From assembly GCA_015232555.1 (NCBI GenBank), contig JADFZJ010000005.1, positions 1 to 64,000 on the forward strand: 64,000 nt of DNA. Reading direction: 5' to 3'. A model generated the notes under the pieces. It saw only the letters and a program-made list of their open reading frames with translations, did no database searches and was not told where the DNA came from. Position numbers and translations under genes: made by a program. Source of the DNA: Desulfamplus sp. (lineage in GTDB: Bacteria > Desulfobacterota > Desulfobacteria > Desulfobacterales > Desulfobacteraceae). Shown piece after piece: positions 1 to 8,014 of this stretch (position 1 is the stretch's first letter; each line of letters begins with the position of its first letter).

Positions 1-255
1 ATGTCCGATTATCAGGTCAGAAAATGGAACGGATGGCATCATCATATGGCTCTCATAATCCTTGCACTCTCCTTTATTGTCAAGGAGAGAATTAAAAATA
101 AAACTGATTCTCCCCTGCTCAGCTGCCCAGACATCCGAATCTTGATTATTGCCTTGCTGACAGGGGACGAAGAGTTGATCCAAAAAAGAACAATTCAAAT
201 GGAATTCAGGCATCGGCAAAGAGATAAGGATATTAAAAGACATTTTAAAACGTAA
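1..255 (+). CDS. DDE transposase, C-terminal fragment (IS701/IS4-like)
   Basis: This is the C-terminal end of a transposase, whose family cuts and rejoins insertion sequence ends. The conserved block YQVRKWNGWHHHMALI near the start is the Tyr/Arg/Trp-His region I recognise from the C-terminal part of IS701- and IS4-type DDE transposases. The frame is open at base 1, so the ATG there need not be the real start and the gene may continue to the left of the window. The tail is basic and ends at a TAA. No partner inverted repeat for this element is visible inside the window. A MITE-like element begins 20 bp after the stop. The family call is by motif memory only. Confidence 0.65.
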   Translation: MSDYQVRKWNGWHHHMALIILALSFIVKERIKNKTDSPLLSCPDIRILIIALLTGDEELIQKRTIQMEFRHRQRDKDIKRHFKT

Positions 256-274
256 CCTAACAAAGTAGAACTAA

Positions 275-489
275 GAGCCTGTTTAAAAATTAATTGTAAC
301 CCTAAGTTTGCTTTGCAAGTAGTCACAAGTTTTAACATGTTTGCTCAAATGGAGTCTTTATATTGCAACCTTGTCCGTCTTAATGGATTACTGTGTAGAA
401 TCTGCTGGAGTCATAAAAGGTTCTTTTGGCTCTATATTGGTTCGTGAGCAAAGATTTTTACATGTTACATATAATTTTTAAACCGGCTC
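275..489. mobile_element. MITE-like element, copy 1
   Basis: A 215-bp unit has imperfect terminal inverted repeats: GAGCCTGTTTAAAAATTA at the left end and the complement of GAGCCGGTTTAAAAATTA at the right. TAA flanks both ends and may be a 3-bp target duplication. Its right 110 bp (380-489) is repeated in inverted orientation at 22021-22130 with one difference. No intact transposase lies inside, so it is probably an internally deleted derivative moved by a transposase elsewhere. Confidence 0.6.
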
Positions 490-556
490 TAAGGATTCAC
501 AAAAAGAAGAGGAATTTATAAAAAATAAGTTAAATCAACAGATAACAGGATAACTA

Positions 557-563
557 AGGAGGT
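557..563 (+). promoter_or_regulatory. Strong Shine-Dalgarno that fixes a TTG start for cobO
   Basis: AGGAGGT lies 4 bp before TTG at 568. The conserved N-terminal beta strand and P-loop follow immediately, so no downstream ATG could be the start. Confidence 0.75.
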
Positions 564-567
564 CTTT

Positions 568-1086
568 TTGAAAAAAGGATATGTTCAGATATACACAGGC
601 AATGGCAAGGGAAAAACTACAGCATCATTAGGGCTTGCACTTCGGGCGGCAGGAGCGGGTTTCAAGGTGTTTATTGCCCAGTTTCTCAAACAGGGAGATT
701 ACTCTGAAATCAAGGCATTGGCAAAGTTCAAAGAGCAGATTACAGTTGAGCAGTATGGTCTTGGAAAATTTGTAAAAGGCAAGCCTTCACCGGAAGATAT
801 TGAAGCTGGAAAAAAAGGTTATGAGCGTCTTATGGAGATTCTAAAAAAAGGAGAGCACGATCTTGTTATTGCAGAAGAGGCAAATGTCGCTGTGATGTGC
901 AATCTCTTTTCTGAAGAGGATTTGATAGCCATTATTGATTCAAAGCCTGAACAGACAGAGCTTGTAATAACAGGACGCGGTGCAACTCAATCTGTTATTG
1001 ACAAGGCTGATTTGGTTACAGAGATGCATGAGATAAAACACTACTACAAACAAGGTGTTATGGCACGTATTGGAATAGAAAAATAA
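568..1086 (+). CDS. cobO: Cob(I)yrinic acid a,c-diamide adenosyltransferase (CobO/BtuR type)
   Basis: The enzyme transfers the 5'-deoxyadenosyl group of ATP to cobalt(I) corrinoids in cytoplasmic adenosylcobalamin synthesis and salvage. The 172 residues match the usual length of the family. The nucleotide loop GNGKGKTT is at residues 11-18, after a short first strand, as in CobA/BtuR rather than the PduO type. Later blocks ATVEE-like (VIAEEANVA) and LVITGRGA are also typical. Translation starts at TTG with a strong ribosome site. The gene is followed after 60 bp by cobQ on the same strand, the next step in the pathway, so the two are probably cotranscribed. I see no cobalamin riboswitch upstream. 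Confidence 0.92.
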   Translation: MKKGYVQIYTGNGKGKTTASLGLALRAAGAGFKVFIAQFLKQGDYSEIKALAKFKEQITVEQYGLGKFVKGKPSPEDIEAGKKGYERLMEILKKGEHDLVIAEEANVAVMCNLFSEEDLIAIIDSKPEQTELVITGRGATQSVIDKADLVTEMHEIKHYYKQGVMARIGIEK

Positions 1087-1146
1087 TAAATCAAGGATGC
1101 AGAGATGCTACCCTCTAAATGATGACTAAATAAAGAATTTAATATT

Positions 1147-2820
1147 ATGAAAAAAAAGATGAAACCCCTTGCAATATTAGGCACAGGCTCTGATGTTGGT
1201 AAAAGTGTTGTTGCTGCTGCCATCTGTCGATATTTGGCTGATATGGGCGTATCTGTTGCCCCGTTTAAAGCACAGAATATGTCCAACAATTCGGGTATCA
1301 CACCAGAAGGGCTTGAAATGGGACGGGCACAGATTGTACAGGCGGAAGCTGCCCGAATCGCTCCGCATGTTGATATGAATCCTGTGCTCTTAAAACCCAC
1401 AGGAGAAAAAGGGTCTCAGGTGGTTCTAAATGGCGTAGCCTTTGAAAACAGCACAGCATTAAGTTACCATTCCCGCAAAGATTACTATTTTAAGGCTGCT
1501 TGTGATGCTTTTGACAGACTTCAACAACGCTTTGAGATGATAGTTCTTGAAGGGGCTGGCTCATGTGCCGAAGTCAATCTTATGCCGTCAGATATTGTCA
1601 ATTTCAGAATGGCTGAATATGCAGATGCTGATGTGATTCTTGTTGCTGATATCCATAGAGGTGGAGTGTTTGGGCAGATTGTTGGCACTCTTGAGTGTCT
1701 ACCTCAAAAATACCATGATATGATCAAGGGTTTCATCATAAACAGATTCAGAGGTGATATTGAGCTGTTCAAGGATGGTGTTAAGTGGATAGAAGAGAGA
1801 ACCTGCAAAAAAGTTTTAGGCGTTCTGCCCTGGTATAGCCACATCAAGATAGATGCCGAAGATTCGGTTGAGATTGAAAAGTGCCCGTCAATATCTTCGA
1901 TTGACTTTATTAATAAACCAGCTATTGCTGTGATTAAACTTAAACATATCTCTAATTTCACAGATTTTCATGCACTGTCAGAGTCGGTGTCAAATTTAAA
2001 TGGAGCAGCAAATTCAGATGCTATAAATTCAAGTACCCCTGAAATCAGGGTTGTTTTTATTGATACTCCTATTGATCTTGCACGATTTCAAGCAGTCATT
2101 ATTCCTGGGTCAAAAAATACCCGTTCAGATATTGCATGGCTCAAAGAGACTGGCTGGGATAAAAAAATCAAAGATTATGCAAAATCAGCTGGTCATACGC
2201 TTGGAATCTGCGGAGGGTATCAGATTTTAGGGGAGTATGTTGATGATCCTGAAGGGTTAGAAGGAGAGCCAGGACGCACAGAAGGGCTGAATCTTCTGCC
2301 TGTTCAGACAGTTCTAAAAGCACCGAAAACCACAACTTTAAGCCGTTTCTCATGGGAAGATGTTCAAGGTGAAGGATATGAGATTCACATGGGACAAACA
2401 TGTTTAGTCGCCCATACGGATAATGTCGAATTTTCTAAATCGCAATTCATGAAAATGGTTCATGATAAGGGGAAAATTACTATTTCTGCTTCACCGATGT
2501 TTCAAGTCCATGAGAGAAATCGACAACCCTGCTCTGACTATGATGGTGCAGTATCACAGTCGGGAAATATCTGCGGCACATACATGCACGGGCTTTTTGA
2601 CTCTTGGGGAATCAGAAAAAAATGGCTTGAACATATTGGAGTAAAAGGGGTTGTCAGTTCAAATTTATCAGATAATTCAAAATCCAATATAGCATTAGAC
2701 AGAGTGGCACGTAAAAACAGGGATTATGAACTGTTAAAAGAGCATTTTTTAAAATATGTGGATATTAATACTGTAGTATTTAATCAGAACCGAGAAATAG
2801 AGCGGACAATAAAACCATAA
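1147..2820 (+). CDS. cobQ: Cobyric acid synthase (glutamine-hydrolysing)
   Basis: CobQ amidates the b, d, e and g side chains of adenosylcobyrinic a,c-diamide with glutamine and ATP. The N-terminal domain is dethiobiotin-synthetase-like, with LGTGSDVGKS at residues 11-20 and the conserved QNMSNNS block. The C-terminal domain is a class I-like glutamine amidotransferase with the nucleophile Cys in LGICGGYQ (about residue 355) and the His in YMHGLFDS (about residue 480). At 557 residues it is somewhat longer than the common 490-510, with extra low-complexity Ser/Asn stretches around residues 275-300 and 505-520. It lies directly after cobO. An ATG four codons in is an alternative start. Confidence 0.93.
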   Translation: MKKKMKPLAILGTGSDVGKSVVAAAICRYLADMGVSVAPFKAQNMSNNSGITPEGLEMGRAQIVQAEAARIAPHVDMNPVLLKPTGEKGSQVVLNGVAFENSTALSYHSRKDYYFKAACDAFDRLQQRFEMIVLEGAGSCAEVNLMPSDIVNFRMAEYADADVILVADIHRGGVFGQIVGTLECLPQKYHDMIKGFIINRFRGDIELFKDGVKWIEERTCKKVLGVLPWYSHIKIDAEDSVEIEKCPSISSIDFINKPAIAVIKLKHISNFTDFHALSESVSNLNGAANSDAINSSTPEIRVVFIDTPIDLARFQAVIIPGSKNTRSDIAWLKETGWDKKIKDYAKSAGHTLGICGGYQILGEYVDDPEGLEGEPGRTEGLNLLPVQTVLKAPKTTTLSRFSWEDVQGEGYEIHMGQTCLVAHTDNVEFSKSQFMKMVHDKGKITISASPMFQVHERNRQPCSDYDGAVSQSGNICGTYMHGLFDSWGIRKKWLEHIGVKGVVSSNLSDNSKSNIALDRVARKNRDYELLKEHFLKYVDINTVVFNQNREIERTIKP

Positions 2821-2949
2821 AGAAACAGATAATATTGGTATTTGATGCTTTAGAACACCCCCCAACTCTCACCTTTTCAGGGAATAGGGTACAATTGAAC
2901 CTCTACCTTGATAAAGGGGAAGGAGGGGTAAAAGAATATTAAGCTCGAA

Positions 2950-3078
2950 TCAGTTTGAAACCTGCAGTCCTTCATAATCAGGATCAAGCTGAATATATAA
3001 TCCGTACTTCTTCCCGACACATCTGCTCGAACAGCCTTTCAAAACTACTTTTCCGTTAAACTGAAACTGTAAATCTCA
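2950..3078 (-). pseudogene. Decayed reading frame sharing a dispersed 51-bp repeat
   Basis: The stretch 2821-3249 has no intact gene. On the minus strand a frame of about 40 codons reads from DLQFQFNGKVV through SSRCVGKKYGLY to QVSN and a TGA. It has no start and an in-frame stop just upstream. Its upstream 51 bp (3044-3094) is repeated exactly at 23038-23088, also beside transposon debris. The protein-like composition suggests the tail of a dead gene. I cannot name the family. Confidence 0.3.
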
Positions 3079-3094
3079 TTCTGATTTGAGTTTA
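3044..3094. repeat. 51-bp exact direct repeat, copy 1
   Basis: The 51 bp starting ACTACTTTTCCGTTAAAC and ending TGATTTGAGTTTA are identical to 23038-23088 in the same orientation. Both copies sit in gene-poor debris. Confidence 0.85.
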
Positions 3095-3249
3095 ATACCA
3101 TTAATACAATTACAAAACAAGATGCAAAAGGTTGGTTTGAGCATTGCGGATATGTTGTCTAATAAATCGGGAAACGCTATAGATGTGCTGTTTCGTTCAG
3201 TTGCAACGGTTTATGACGGGTAGGGACATGATGGGCTATCTGGAGTTGC

Positions 3250-3336
3250 TGGTGCCGAAGGGGAGACTCGAACTCCCACAAACATATGTTTACTAGTCCC
3301 TGAAACTAGCGCGTCTACCAATTCCGCCACTTCGGC
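3250..3336 (-). tRNA. tRNA-Leu (anticodon CAG)
   Basis: The minus strand folds into a class II tRNA. The 7-bp acceptor stem is GCCGAAG with CTTCGGC, and the D arm contains GGAATTGGTAGACGC. The anticodon stem CTAGT/ACTAG encloses loop TTCAGGG with anticodon CAG. There is a long variable arm, and the T arm GGGAGTTCGAGTCTCCC carries the TTCGAGT block. The 3' CCA is genome-encoded (3250-3252). The anticodon plus the long variable arm identify leucine. A consensus promoter lies about 75 bp upstream on the minus strand. Confidence 0.95.
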
Positions 3337-3407
3337 TTTTAGTGGGCTTATAATGATTGTTCGTAAGGCAATTCAGAAAAAGGATTGCTTTGAACTGCTA
3401 AGTGTTT

Positions 3408-3436
3408 TATATATATCTGTTTACTGACTTTGTCAA
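3408..3436 (-). promoter_or_regulatory. Sigma-70 type promoter for tRNA-Leu
   Basis: On the minus strand a perfect -35 box TTGACA (3431-3436) is separated by 17 bp from TATATA (3408-3413). It would give a leader of roughly 65 nt before the mature tRNA end at 3336. Confidence 0.6.
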
Positions 3437-3466
3437 GCCTATTATTCTAAGAAAACAAAGGGACTT

Positions 3467-4408
3467 ATGGAACTTATAGAAGATATTCAAAAAATAGAAA
3501 AACCTTTTAAAAATGCAGTGATTACAATCGGTAATTTTGATGGAGTTCACAAGGGGCATCAGGCTCTTTTTGAGAAAGTAAAAGAGGAGTCTAATTTAAT
3601 ATCAGGAACATCAATTGCCATAACATTTGAACCACATCCTTTAAAAGTACTTGGTAAAAAAGCCCCCCCTCTTATTACAAGAAGAGACCAAAAATTTGAG
3701 CTTATCTCTGCATCAGGTCTTGATAAACTTATATGTATCCCATTTACAAGAGAGTTTGCAGCCATATCTGCCGAAGAATTTATTGATCGCTTGCTGCTTG
3801 AAAAAATTGGTATGAAAACAATAGTGGTAGGTCCTGATTATTCATTTGGACAAAACAGGGAAGGAACGCTTGAGTTTCTTGTGAAAGCAGGGAAACAAAA
3901 AGGATTTAAAGTGGTTATGCCTGACTGGGTTAAAGACCCTGAGACATCTAACAGCTCTGATGAGGCAAGAATCAGCAGCACCATGATTCGTAACCTTGTG
4001 ATGGACGGCAGGGTTGATGAGACAAAACGGTTTCTTGGCAGACACTATCAGATACGAGGCAAAGTGGTTAAAGGAAGGGAGAGAGGAGGCAGTAAACTTG
4101 GATTTCCAACAGCCAACATCAAACTTCATGATGAGCTTTGTCCCAAAATGGGTGTCTATGCCGTTACTGTAGAGACTGTAAAAGGTAATTTCAAAGGGGT
4201 TGCAAATATTGGTTACAGCCCGACCTTTGATGACCATCTTTTCACGATTGAAGTGCATATTCTTGATTTTAAAGATGATATTTACGGCTCAAGAATCAGG
4301 GTAAACATGATAAAGCGTCTTAGAGATGAGAAAAAATTTGCATCAATTGAAGAGCTGTCTGCACAGATTCGTTCAGATATTGAGACCGCAAGAAAAATAT
4401 TAAATTAA
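3467..4408 (+). CDS. ribF: Bifunctional riboflavin kinase / FAD synthetase
   Basis: RibF phosphorylates riboflavin to FMN and adenylylates FMN to FAD in the cytoplasm. The N-terminal adenylyltransferase domain shows ITIGNFDGVHKGHQ (about residues 20-33), the HxGH-type nucleotidyl transfer motif, and ISSTMIR near residue 170. The C-terminal kinase domain begins near residue 190 with GRHYQIRGKVVKGRERG and contains LGFPTANI. The 313-residue length is standard. It is the first plus-strand gene after the divergent tRNA and precedes def and fmt, so it may share transcription with these housekeeping genes. Confidence 0.95.
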   Translation: MELIEDIQKIEKPFKNAVITIGNFDGVHKGHQALFEKVKEESNLISGTSIAITFEPHPLKVLGKKAPPLITRRDQKFELISASGLDKLICIPFTREFAAISAEEFIDRLLLEKIGMKTIVVGPDYSFGQNREGTLEFLVKAGKQKGFKVVMPDWVKDPETSNSSDEARISSTMIRNLVMDGRVDETKRFLGRHYQIRGKVVKGRERGGSKLGFPTANIKLHDELCPKMGVYAVTVETVKGNFKGVANIGYSPTFDDHLFTIEVHILDFKDDIYGSRIRVNMIKRLRDEKKFASIEELSAQIRSDIETARKILN

Positions 4409-4480
4409 AGTATAAAAATAAAGCAAAGTTTTTATTATAATTACTGCTGAATTGAAATTACTGAGCAACAAAATAAAAAT

Positions 4481-5110
4481 GTGAACATAAATATGACAAT
4501 ATTAAAGATAATTGAATATCCAGACCCATGTTTGACACTGAAAGCAAAGCCTGTTGAGCATATAGACGACGAAACTTTAACACTTATTAAAGACATGGCA
4601 GAGACCATGTTTCATGCTCCGGGTGTCGGGCTTGCTGCTACTCAGGTTAGAAGCAACAAAAGAGTTATAGTCTATACTCCAGATGCACAAAGCAGATGCA
4701 ACGAAGAGAATGAAACAGAGACATCTATCAAGGATAATGATTCCAGTATAATAGAAGAATTTGAAAATAAAGATAATTCTACTAAAGAGAGTAATAATAA
4801 ACATCGAAATAATTACCGTGCAATTATCAATCCTGAAATAATAACAGCCTCTGGCTCATTAATATCTGAAAATGAGGCGTGTTTAAGCGTTCCTGACTAC
4901 TCTGCTGATGTAAAGCGATTCAGTAAAGTCACTGTAAAAGGACTGAATGTAGATGGTAAAAAAATTCAATTTGATGCAGAAGATATTCATGCCGTGATTC
5001 TCCAGCATGAGATTGATCATCTTAATGGTGTGTTGTACATTGACAGAATAAGCATGTTAAAACGGAACATGTATAAAAAAAGAATGCAGAAACGAGCAAA
5101 AGAAAATTGA
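4481..5110 (+). CDS. def: Peptide deformylase with an acidic insertion
   Basis: The enzyme removes the formyl group from nascent N-terminal fMet using a bound metal. Motif 1 GVGLAATQ is at residues 48-55. Motif 2 reads EACLS at 132-136 (usual EGCLS, Cys ligand kept). Motif 3 HEIDH is at 176-180, giving the two His ligands and the catalytic Glu. At 209 residues it is about 40 longer than usual because of a hydrophilic Glu/Asn/Ser/Asp-rich insert at about 71-111, between motifs 1 and 2. The frame opens at GTG 4481. ATG 4493 (protein starting [12 protein letters not shown]) agrees better with family N-termini, but neither has a clear ribosome site. The following gene fmt carries out the opposite reaction. 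Confidence 0.93.
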   Translation: MNINMTILKIIEYPDPCLTLKAKPVEHIDDETLTLIKDMAETMFHAPGVGLAATQVRSNKRVIVYTPDAQSRCNEENETETSIKDNDSSIIEEFENKDNSTKESNNKHRNNYRAIINPEIITASGSLISENEACLSVPDYSADVKRFSKVTVKGLNVDGKKIQFDAEDIHAVILQHEIDHLNGVLYIDRISMLKRNMYKKRMQKRAKEN

Positions 5111-5136
5111 TTATAAAAGCTGATATCTATTTGATC

Positions 5137-5183
5137 ATTCAAGAATTTCAATCCAACAACAATTGCAGCGAAGCTGCTTATGT
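5137..5183 (+). repeat. 47-bp dispersed hairpin repeat, copy A
   Basis: One of a family of intergenic repeats with the core AATTTCAATCCAACAA and the small hairpin GCAGC-GAA-GCTGC. It lies between def and fmt. Related copies are at 17254-17300, 47838-47884 and, degenerate, at 63047-63101, all in the same orientation. Confidence 0.75.
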
Positions 5184-5222
5184 GCGAAGAGGCTGTAAAA
5201 TTGAGAAGAAAAGGAAAAAAAT

Positions 5223-6164
5223 TTGAACAGACCACTTAATATAATATTTATGGGGACACCTGACTTCTCTGTTCCAGCACTCAAGGCTTTGGCTCAGAAT
5301 GGATACAACATAAGTCTTGTAATCACTCAGCCAGACAGACCAAAAGGAAGAGGTAAAAAGATGATGCCTCCGCCTGTAAAACAGTCAGCTATAGAGCTTG
5401 GACTTCAAGTGTTTCAGCCTGAAAACATGAAAGGTTTTGAAATCAGAGATAAACTTGAAGCTTTAAAGCCCGATTTTTTTGTTGTAGTGGCATTTGGTCA
5501 TAAGTTAAGCAGAGAGCTACTTGATATTCCTGCAATTTACCCTATCAATATTCACGCATCACTCTTGCCCGCCTACAGAGGTTCATCTCCAATTCAGTCG
5601 GCAATTATGAATATGGATAAAATTTCTGGTGTAACCACAATGGTTATGGATACAGAGCTTGATACTGGAGATATCCTACTTAAAGCAACAACTTTTTTAT
5701 CTGATGATGAGACTGCTCAGACTCTGCATGACAGGCTCTCTTTGATGGGAGGCGAACTTATTATTGAGACGCTCGAAGCTGTAGTAAACAACAAAATCAC
5801 TCCAACCCCTCAGGACAACTCTATAGCAACTTACTCCCGTATGCTTAAAAAAAATGATGGAAAAATTGACTGGTGCAAAGAGCCTGAACATATCTCGGCA
5901 CAGGTTCGGGCAATGACTCCCTGGCCAGGAGCATTTACATTTATTAATGGCAGGCGAATCAAAGTGATGGCTGTAAGACCAATGGGGATTAAAACTCAAC
6001 TTCCCTCTGGTACAGTATTTTCTTGTGACTGTAATGAGATAAGAGTAAGTGCTGGCAACAGTTCGATTGCTATTCTTCAACTTCAAGGAGAGTCTGGTAA
6101 ATGTCTCTGCTCAGAAGATTTTCTTCGTGGAAATCGCCTTGATACAGGAGAGTGCTTTTTGTAA
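5223..6164 (+). CDS. fmt: Methionyl-tRNA formyltransferase
   Basis: Fmt formylates initiator Met-tRNA with 10-formyl-THF. The N-terminal Rossmann-like domain carries IFMGTPDFSVPAL (residues 8-20). The catalytic Asn/His occur in NIHASLLPAYRG (109-120) and the Asp in ELDTGDIL (about 147). The C-terminal tRNA-binding domain is present with MTPWPGAF. At 313 residues it is full length. Translation must start at TTG 5223, because the first ATG inside (MGTPDF) would remove the first beta strand; a purine-rich AAAAGGA precedes it. It follows def after 112 bp that contain a hairpin repeat. Confidence 0.95.
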   Translation: MNRPLNIIFMGTPDFSVPALKALAQNGYNISLVITQPDRPKGRGKKMMPPPVKQSAIELGLQVFQPENMKGFEIRDKLEALKPDFFVVVAFGHKLSRELLDIPAIYPINIHASLLPAYRGSSPIQSAIMNMDKISGVTTMVMDTELDTGDILLKATTFLSDDETAQTLHDRLSLMGGELIIETLEAVVNNKITPTPQDNSIATYSRMLKKNDGKIDWCKEPEHISAQVRAMTPWPGAFTFINGRRIKVMAVRPMGIKTQLPSGTVFSCDCNEIRVSAGNSSIAILQLQGESGKCLCSEDFLRGNRLDTGECFL

Positions 6165-6375
6165 TCATGCCACTTTTTTTTGTGGATGAATAGAGCCTGT
6201 ATCAGCGAGATTCATTTATAATACACTCCCCTTTACCGCTCCGTCTGCTCAATCTTAAGCATCGTTATATGACCTTTGCAGCACAACATCGACTGACTTA
6301 CAATCCCCAGCAGTCTTACAATTTGTTTAGGAAAACTCTGGCTTAAACACTCCAAATAGGGCATAATGTCTCAAC

Positions 6376-6437
6376 ATTAGGAACAACTCTGATAATATTG
6401 TATCTATCAATGCAATATTATCAGAGTTGTTCCTAAT
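6376..6437. terminator. 25-bp perfect inverted repeat followed by T-run
   Basis: The arms 6376-6400 and 6413-6437 are perfectly complementary over 25 bp around a 12-bp loop, and TTTTT follows on the plus strand (with one T in the arm). It is the strongest candidate terminator for the def-fmt side and lies 66 bp before the TSUP start. A perfect stem this long could equally be a transposon relic. The rest of 6165-6375 shows nothing I recognise. Confidence 0.6.
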
Positions 6438-6502
6438 TTTTAAGTAAATCTATGCTCTTAACTCATCACTGCTCTCAAGTTTTTTTGCGAAGGTATGGAT
6501 TA

Positions 6503-7267
6503 ATGCCTATCATAACAACCAATTTACTCATTATGCTGTTCGTTGCAGGTCTTTTTGCAGGTCTTGTAGATTCTATTGCAGGTGGCGGGGGGCTTATATC
6601 TCTACCTGCTCTTCTGTTTGCAGGGCTTCCTCCTCAGCTTGCTCTTGGAACAAATAAACTTCAAGGCTCTTTTGGGAGTTTTTCGGCAGCTTACAATTAT
6701 ATCAGAAAAGGTCAGGCATCACTTAAAGATGCAGGCAAAGGTATTGCTTTTACCTTTATTGGTGCTGGAATCGGTGCTTGGTCTGTACAGCAGTTGAATC
6801 CTGATTTTATAAAGCCGTTAATTCCTTTTATGCTGATTGTTGTATTCTTTTATACACTTTTTTCAAAAAAATTTGGGTATGAAGATCAAAATCCTAAATT
6901 ATCATGGAGTCTTTTCTGGATCGTATCTGGTGTTACGCTTGGATTTTATGATGGTTTTTTTGGTCCTGGAGCGGGATCATTTTGGGCTGTGGCAATCATC
7001 TATTTTTTAGGATTCAATATGACCAAAGCCTCTGGTTACACAAAAATAATGAATTTTGTAAGCAATGTTGTGGCATTGGCAATGTTCATCATGGGGGGAA
7101 ATGTCTGTTATACTGTGGGATTTATTATGGCTGCGGGACAGACTATAGGGGCAATTATCGGCTCTGGTCTTGCAATTAAAAATGGGGCGGCATTTATCCG
7201 CCCCGTCTTTTTGATGGTTGTTTTCTTAACTATTATACGGCTTGCCTATCTTAACTATTTTACCTAA
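6503..7267 (+). CDS. TSUP family permease (TauE/SafE-like sulfite/sulfonate exporter family)
   Basis: This is a polytopic inner-membrane protein of the TSUP (DUF81) family. Members export sulfite or sulfur-containing organic acids, or take up related anions; substrate here is unknown. The signature is GLVDSIAGGGGLISLPALL near the N-terminus, its second-half repeat GFYDGFFGPGAGSF in the middle, and about eight hydrophobic segments. Frame and ATG exist from 6452, but the first 17 residues are hydrophilic and unlike the family. I take ATG 6503 (MPIITTNLL), with GAAGGT about 8 bp upstream. The gene starts a same-strand run into the PHA cluster with only 15 bp to the next gene. Confidence 0.85.
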   Translation: MPIITTNLLIMLFVAGLFAGLVDSIAGGGGLISLPALLFAGLPPQLALGTNKLQGSFGSFSAAYNYIRKGQASLKDAGKGIAFTFIGAGIGAWSVQQLNPDFIKPLIPFMLIVVFFYTLFSKKFGYEDQNPKLSWSLFWIVSGVTLGFYDGFFGPGAGSFWAVAIIYFLGFNMTKASGYTKIMNFVSNVVALAMFIMGGNVCYTVGFIMAAGQTIGAIIGSGLAIKNGAAFIRPVFLMVVFLTIIRLAYLNYFT

Positions 7268-7282
7268 AATATCGGAGCATAC

Positions 7283-7888
7283 ATGGGACAGATAAACGAA
7301 AAACATGTGTTGGATAGAAAATTTTTAGAATTTTGGGGGAACATGTTTCTTAATATTGCCAAAGGACAGGAGCATATTGAGCAAATATCTTCTGTTATGA
7401 ACATGGATTCCATTACCAACATGGATTTTATGAACTTTAAAGAGATGGCAAGAATGTTCAGACAGAGTTATGGACTGCCCTTAGATGAGTCAGGCAAAAA
7501 GGAGTCTGAAAAACCTAATCTTAATGTAGATGGGACAGAAACATTGAAACTGAATGAATCCCTTGAGGCGTTTCAGTCATCTTTTACAAAATATGTAACT
7601 ATATGGGGCTGGATTCCCAAGAAAACTCATGATGAGCTAAAACAGAGTTATGAGAGCCTTCAGCAAGAGTATAATATCTTGAAAAAAGATTATGATAACT
7701 TAAAACAGAAATCAGATATTCAAGAGGAGATCATATCGCAGTTACGAGATATCCTCAATGCAAAGGGGATGGGGTCTGTTGAGCTTTTTCAGCATATTCA
7801 GAATCTAACCCGTAAACAGACAGATGAGGTACAAAATTTAATACAGAATCTACAAAATATTTTTAAAATCAGGGATAATAAAAGTTAA
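7283..7888 (+). CDS. Coiled-coil protein of the PHA cluster (phasin-like candidate)
   Basis: I do not recognise a named family with certainty. The 201-residue soluble protein has an N-terminal amphipathic part (FLEFWGNMFLNIAKGQEHIEQ), a Met/Asn/Asp-rich middle and a long heptad-rich coiled coil at about 115-160. There is no signal peptide. FWGNMFLNIAKGQ and the Trp-rich WGWIPKKTH recall PhaE and granule-associated proteins. It precedes phaE by 126 bp on the same strand, so a role as granule surface protein or PHA synthase accessory is inferred from context only. It could be a regulator instead. Confidence 0.55.
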   Translation: MGQINEKHVLDRKFLEFWGNMFLNIAKGQEHIEQISSVMNMDSITNMDFMNFKEMARMFRQSYGLPLDESGKKESEKPNLNVDGTETLKLNESLEAFQSSFTKYVTIWGWIPKKTHDELKQSYESLQQEYNILKKDYDNLKQKSDIQEEIISQLRDILNAKGMGSVELFQHIQNLTRKQTDEVQNLIQNLQNIFKIRDNKS

Positions 7889-8014
7889 TATTGGGGAGAT
7901 ATTAGAAAATCAAATTGGGATTATCCTTTTAAAAGAGACAAAAAATCATAGGCAATAAGATCGATAAGAAAGTCTGTAACATAAAAAATGAGGGCATAAA
8001 AATAGGAGGTGTGT

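Noticed and set aside
490-567. Possible cobalamin riboswitch before cobO.
   Set aside because: The 78 bp contain no B12-box-like GCCACTG and no room for the fold.
1044-1400. 118-codon minus-strand frame over the cobO/cobQ junction.
   Set aside because: It is the shadow of the cobQ P-loop region; cobQ is certain.
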